From Clostridiales bacterium (GTDB taxonomy: Bacteria > Bacillota > Clostridia > Tissierellales > Sedimentibacteraceae): a DNA stretch of 9,066 bases. The DNA lies in contig DMJQ01000075.1 in NCBI GenBank assembly GCA_003457065.1, positions 16,319 through 25,384 of the forward strand, written 5' to 3'. Under the pieces are notes generated by a model, which was given only the letters and a program-made list of their open reading frames with translations, made no database searches and was not told where the DNA came from. Position 1 is the stretch's first letter. Each line of letters begins with the position of its first letter. Both the position numbers and the translations under genes were made by a program. Positions 6,260 through 9,066 of this stretch are shown piece after piece.

Positions 6260-6293
6260 AGTATACTTATACCTTAATTTATTTTAAATAAAC
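6260..6293 (-). promoter_or_regulatory. Candidate usp promoter (sigma-A, with overlapping sigma-B-like match)
   Basis: On the minus strand, TTTAAA (complement of 6283-6288), a 17-base spacer and TATACT (complement of 6260-6265) make a plausible sigma-A promoter with 4/6 and 5/6 consensus bases. Overlapping it, GTTTAT (6288-6293), 13 bases and AGGTAT (6269-6274) differ by one base each from the general-stress sigma-B elements GTTTAA and GGGTAT. Start-point and sigma factor are not decided by sequence; the region is very AT-rich, which raises chance matches. Confidence 0.4.
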
Positions 6294-6349
6294 AATTTTG
6301 TTCATGCAAAATAAATAATATTATGCGGGAATAAAGCAGGGCTTGGCTA

Positions 6350-6378
6350 TTGTTAGAGATAGGCCTATGTGGTATAAT
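6350..6378 (+). promoter_or_regulatory. Sigma-A promoter of pcrA-ligA
   Basis: TTGTTA (6350-6355), a 17-base spacer and a perfect TATAAT (6373-6378) with an upstream TGG (6370-6372, extended -10). Transcription should start near 6385, giving a leader of about 40 bases before pcrA. The TTG at 6350 is part of the -35 box, which confirms it is not a start codon. Confidence 0.8.
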
Positions 6379-6391
6379 TTATAGGACCTTA
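6359..6391. promoter_or_regulatory. Possible operator: paired palindromes in the pcrA promoter
   Basis: The perfect 10-base palindrome ATAGGCCTAT (6359-6368) lies between the -35 and -10 boxes, and a related ATAGGACCTTA (6381-6391) lies just past the -10. Their left ends are 22 bases apart, close to two helical turns, so they would sit on the same DNA face. No known operator is recognised; they do not fit the Firmicute LexA consensus. Confidence 0.3.
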
Positions 6392-6415
6392 GGAATCGTG
6401 AAAACAGATTCAAAT

Positions 6416-6420
6416 GGAGG
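6416..6420 (+). promoter_or_regulatory. Ribosome binding site fixing the pcrA start
   Basis: GGAGG ends 4 bases before ATG 6425. The longer frame from TTG 6350 has no ribosome binding site and lies upstream of the predicted transcript start. Confidence 0.85.
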
Positions 6421-6424
6421 AATT

Positions 6425-8674
6425 ATGGACTTATTAAACAAATTAAATGAAAAACAAAGAGAGGCAGCTTCTCATGACAAAGGGCCCATACTTGTTATTG
6501 CCGGTGCGGGAACAGGCAAGACAAGGGTTCTTACTCACAGAATAGCATATCTGATAGAAACCGGAAAAGCGATGCCGTGGGAAATCCTCGCAATTACATT
6601 TACCAACAAGGCTGCCAATGAGATGAAGGAAAGGATAGCACAGCTCATAGATTATTCGATTGATAAGATGTGGATTGGGACGTTTCACTCTGTCTGCGTG
6701 CGAATATTAAGGAGAAATATTGACAGAATAGGGTATGATAGCAATTTTGTCATTTATGATACAAACGATCAAAAGATATTGATTAAAGACTGCATTAAGG
6801 AATTGGACCTAAATTCAAAAAAATACAATGTCAATGCAATCAGAGCCATAATAAGCGGCGGAAAGAACAACAGGATCTCTCCTGATAAATTCATTGCCGA
6901 GCATTATGTGGATTTTTACAAGCGAAATGTGGGAGAGGTATACGCACTTTATGAAAAGAAATTAAAAAGTGCCAATGCCCTGGATTTCGATGACCTGCTT
7001 TTAAAAACCCTGGAGCTTCTTGAGAGAGAAGAAGATATAAGAGAATCGTACAGGGAGCGCTTCAAATATATACTGGTGGATGAATATCAGGACACCAATC
7101 TGATTCAGTACAGCCTGGTTAAAATTCTGGGACAGAAACAAGATGGCGAAAATAACGTGTTTGTGGTTGGCGATGAGGACCAGTCTATATATGGATGGAG
7201 AGGGGCCGACATAAACAACATCCTCAATTTTGAGAAGGATTTTGAAGGTGCCAAGACTGTAAAGCTTGAAAAAAACTACCGCTCTACTAATGTTATATTG
7301 AATGCGGCGAACGGAGTCATTAAGAACAACTCTCAGAGGAAAGGCAAAAGCCTTTATACGGATTTTGATGGCGGGAGCCTCATAAGGATTTTGGAAACGG
7401 ACAATGAAAAGGATGAAGCCTTTACGGTTGCCGCATTAATGAGAAAAGAGCGAAGAGAAAATAACACAGATTACTCTGACATGGCGGTTTTATACAGGAC
7501 AAATGCCCAGTCCAGAGCCATGGAAGAAGGACTCATCAGAGAGGGAATACCTTATAAAATCGTGGGAGGTCTGAAGTTCTACGAAAGAAAAGAAATCAAA
7601 GATATAATGGCATATCTTATGCTTATTTACAATCAAAAAGATATCATGAGCTTTGACAGGATCATCAACGTACCAAAAAGAAAAATCGGCCAGAAAACAA
7701 TTGAACTGATTACAGAGCGTGCGGATGAATCCGGCGTTTCAAAATTTGAAGCATGTTTCGAAGCCGGAGAATTAAATTTGTCATCTGCAGCCACTAAAAA
7801 TATAGAAAGCTTTGTTTCCATGATGGAAATGCTGATGATAAAAAAAGATGTCCTGCCTATTTCCGAATTCATACAGGAAGTTTACGAGGATACGGGATAC
7901 AAGGCAATGCTTCTTGAGGACGATACCGTGGAAGGAAGAAGCAGAGTCGAGAATATTGATGAATTTCTGTCTGCAGCTAAGGATTTTGAAGAAAGATATG
8001 AGGAAAACAGCCTTGAGGATTTCCTTGCACATGTGTCACTGCTTGCGGATGTTGACAAAACCGATGAAACCAAGATGGACACAGTCACCATGATGACGGT
8101 GCACAGCGCGAAGGGACTTGAATTTGATACAGTGTTTATTACGGGACTTGAAGACGGCATATTTCCCATCATTCATCAGGATGATTTAGATGATGACATG
8201 GAGGAAGAAAGAAGATTGTTCTATGTAGCGATCACAAGGGCGAAAAGAATGCTTTACATTACGTATGCCAATGAAAGAATGCGTTTCGGAAACCATGAAA
8301 TGAAGTCCAAGTCAAGATTTTTAAAAGAAATACCTGCTGAGTGCATAGAAGAAACAGAGCCAATGTCTTTTGCTGCCAAAAAACTTAATATGCTTGAAAA
8401 AGGTGAGTACTCTTCCAACAGGAGCAGCAAGATGCCTCCTTTTGTTAAAGACAAATTTTTCAAGGGTGGATTTGGCCTGGAAGAAAAAGAAAGCAAGCCG
8501 AAGCTGAAATCCGACAACATACAGCCCGGTGACAAAGTCATGCACAAGGCTTGGGGCGTGGGAACTGTCGTACAGATTAAAAATGATGGCGACAGCAGCG
8601 TCATAGTTATAGCATTTGAAAACAAGGGACTTAAAAATCTCAATTTAGAATATGCTCCTATAGAAAAAATTTAG
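6425..8674 (+). CDS. pcrA: ATP-dependent DNA helicase PcrA (UvrD/Rep superfamily 1A)
   Basis: A complete 749-residue 3'-5' DNA helicase used in repair and in removing proteins or stalled complexes from DNA. Slightly longer than typical PcrA (about 720-740). Motifs in order: Q-like N-E-K-Q-R-E-A at 8-14; Walker A A-G-A-G-T-G-K-T at 26-33 (Lys32); Ia T-F-T-N-K-A-A near 58-64; II D-E-Y-Q-D-T-N at 219-225; III G-D-E-D-Q-S-I-Y-G-W-R-G-A-D at 249-262; IV N-Y-R-S at 284-287; V T-V-H-S-A-K-G-L-E-F at 558-567; VI R-R-L-F-Y-V-A-I-T-R-A-K at 596-607. The C-terminal Tudor-like segment G-D-K-V-x-H-K-A-W-G-V-G-T-V at 702-715 marks it as PcrA/UvrD and contacts RNA polymerase in known members. It is first in an operon with ligA. 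No pcrB is seen upstream, unlike in Bacillus. Confidence 0.96.
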   Translation: MDLLNKLNEKQREAASHDKGPILVIAGAGTGKTRVLTHRIAYLIETGKAMPWEILAITFTNKAANEMKERIAQLIDYSIDKMWIGTFHSVCVRILRRNIDRIGYDSNFVIYDTNDQKILIKDCIKELDLNSKKYNVNAIRAIISGGKNNRISPDKFIAEHYVDFYKRNVGEVYALYEKKLKSANALDFDDLLLKTLELLEREEDIRESYRERFKYILVDEYQDTNLIQYSLVKILGQKQDGENNVFVVGDEDQSIYGWRGADINNILNFEKDFEGAKTVKLEKNYRSTNVILNAANGVIKNNSQRKGKSLYTDFDGGSLIRILETDNEKDEAFTVAALMRKERRENNTDYSDMAVLYRTNAQSRAMEEGLIREGIPYKIVGGLKFYERKEIKDIMAYLMLIYNQKDIMSFDRIINVPKRKIGQKTIELITERADESGVSKFEACFEAGELNLSSAATKNIESFVSMMEMLMIKKDVLPISEFIQEVYEDTGYKAMLLEDDTVEGRSRVENIDEFLSAAKDFEERYEENSLEDFLAHVSLLADVDKTDETKMDTVTMMTVHSAKGLEFDTVFITGLEDGIFPIIHQDDLDDDMEEERRLFYVAITRAKRMLYITYANERMRFGNHEMKSKSRFLKEIPAECIEETEPMSFAAKKLNMLEKGEYSSNRSSKMPPFVKDKFFKGGFGLEEKESKPKLKSDNIQPGDKVMHKAWGVGTVVQIKNDGDSSVIVIAFENKGLKNLNLEYAPIEKI

Positions 8675-8692
8675 GCTGAAAGGAATATATTT

Positions 8693-9066
8693 ATGGAAGA
8701 TAAGCTTCTTTTAATGAAGGAGAAAATAAAGCTTTTAAATGAAGCCGGTAAGGCATATTATCAGGAAAACAGAGAAGTAATGTCAAATTTCGAATACGAC
8801 AGGCTTTATGACGAGCTTGTAGAGCTGGAAGAAGAAACAGGCACTACCTTATCCAATAGTCCCACAATTCATGTGGGATATGAACTGTTGTCAAATTTGC
8901 CGAAAGAACCCCACGAAAAACCCATGCTTTCATTGGACAAAACAAAAGGAGTCATTGCATTAAAGGACTGGCTTGGAGAAAATGAAGGAATTCTATCATG
9001 GAAGCTTGACGGACTAACCATCGTGATGACTTATCTTGACGGAAAGCTTGTCAAGGCGGTCACAAG
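8693..9066 (+). CDS. ligA: NAD-dependent DNA ligase, divergent type, 3' end missing
   Basis: The first 124 codons of a bacterial DNA ligase that seals nicks using NAD+. It begins 18 bases after pcrA at ATG 8693, with AAAGGA at 8679-8684. The NMN-binding domain Ia is at about 1-60, with Tyr22, Tyr35 and Asp36 kept. S-P-T-x-x-V-G (56-62) and P-M-L-S-L-D (77-82) are family landmarks. The adenylated lysine is Lys104 in K-L-D-G, with W before it where canonical ligases have E-x-K-x-D-G. The residue aligning with E. coli Asp32 is Asn32, and the stretch between domain Ia and motif I is short. Full family length is about 660 residues, so most of the gene, including the zinc finger, HhH and BRCT domains, would lie beyond the window. 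It could be the sole LigA or a second, divergent copy. Confidence 0.88.
   Translation, partial: MEDKLLLMKEKIKLLNEAGKAYYQENREVMSNFEYDRLYDELVELEEETGTTLSNSPTIHVGYELLSNLPKEPHEKPMLSLDKTKGVIALKDWLGENEGILSWKLDGLTIVMTYLDGKLVKAVT

Noticed and set aside
6291..6302. LexA/SOS-type box from AACAA-TT-TTGTT
   Set aside because: It lacks the GAAC-N4-GTTC core of the Firmicute LexA site and has only 5-base AT-rich arms.
6350..6424. 25-residue N-terminal extension of PcrA from TTG 6350
   Set aside because: This TTG is inside the -35 box, no ribosome binding site precedes it, and PcrA proteins normally start just before the N-E-K-Q motif as at ATG 6425.
1..9066. Mobile element, CRISPR, defence system or biosynthetic cluster
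   Set aside because: Every long frame is explained by conserved metabolic, stress or repair genes; no transposase, integrase, repeat array or unusual gene set was seen.

Overview
The window looks like chromosomal DNA from a low-GC, Gram-positive, probably anaerobic Firmicute of the Clostridia type. This is inferred from the AT-rich codon choice (many AGA, ATA and AAA codons), near-consensus AGGAGG ribosome binding sites, TTG-like false starts, and the pcrA-ligA gene order typical of Firmicutes. I cannot name a genus. No mobile element, CRISPR array, tRNA or rRNA was seen.

Region 1 (1-1592, plus strand): the 3' part of a PPC/DUF296-domain protein, then a complete zinc-dependent L-threonine 3-dehydrogenase (tdh), closed by a clear rho-independent terminator.

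Region 2 (1593-5258, plus strand): an acetoin dehydrogenase-type operon. A 174-base leader with weak dyads precedes a textbook sigma-54 (-24/-12) promoter. This drives acoA (E1 alpha), acoB (E1 beta) and acoC (lipoyl-bearing E2), packed with 9- and 21-base gaps. Together they would oxidise acetoin (or a related ketone or 2-oxo acid) with thiamine diphosphate and pass the acyl group to CoA through the lipoyl arm. The E3 gene (acoL) and an AcoR-like activator, which often sit beside these genes, are not in the window, and transcription appears to end directly after acoC. AcoC appears to carry two consecutive E3/E1-binding (PSBD-like) segments.

Region 3 (5130-6293): a convergent boundary with three inverted repeats, at least two shaped like terminators, followed by two tandem minus-strand universal stress protein paralogues. 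Both keep the ATP-binding G-2X-G-9X-G-S signature.

Region 4 (6350-9066, plus strand): a DNA replication/repair operon. A strong sigma-A promoter with an extended -10 leads to pcrA (UvrD/PcrA helicase), and 18 bases later to the 5' part of an NAD-dependent DNA ligase gene. This ligase is divergent: a residue matching a key NMN-contacting aspartate is asparagine.

Three automatic starts were moved downstream because the Shine-Dalgarno position rules out the longer reading: acoC to 3819, the upstream usp to 6214 and pcrA to 6425. Most of the window is ordinary metabolic and housekeeping DNA. The points most worth a second look are the sigma-54-controlled E3-less aco operon with its double-PSBD E2, the divergent ligase, and the palindromes in the pcrA promoter.
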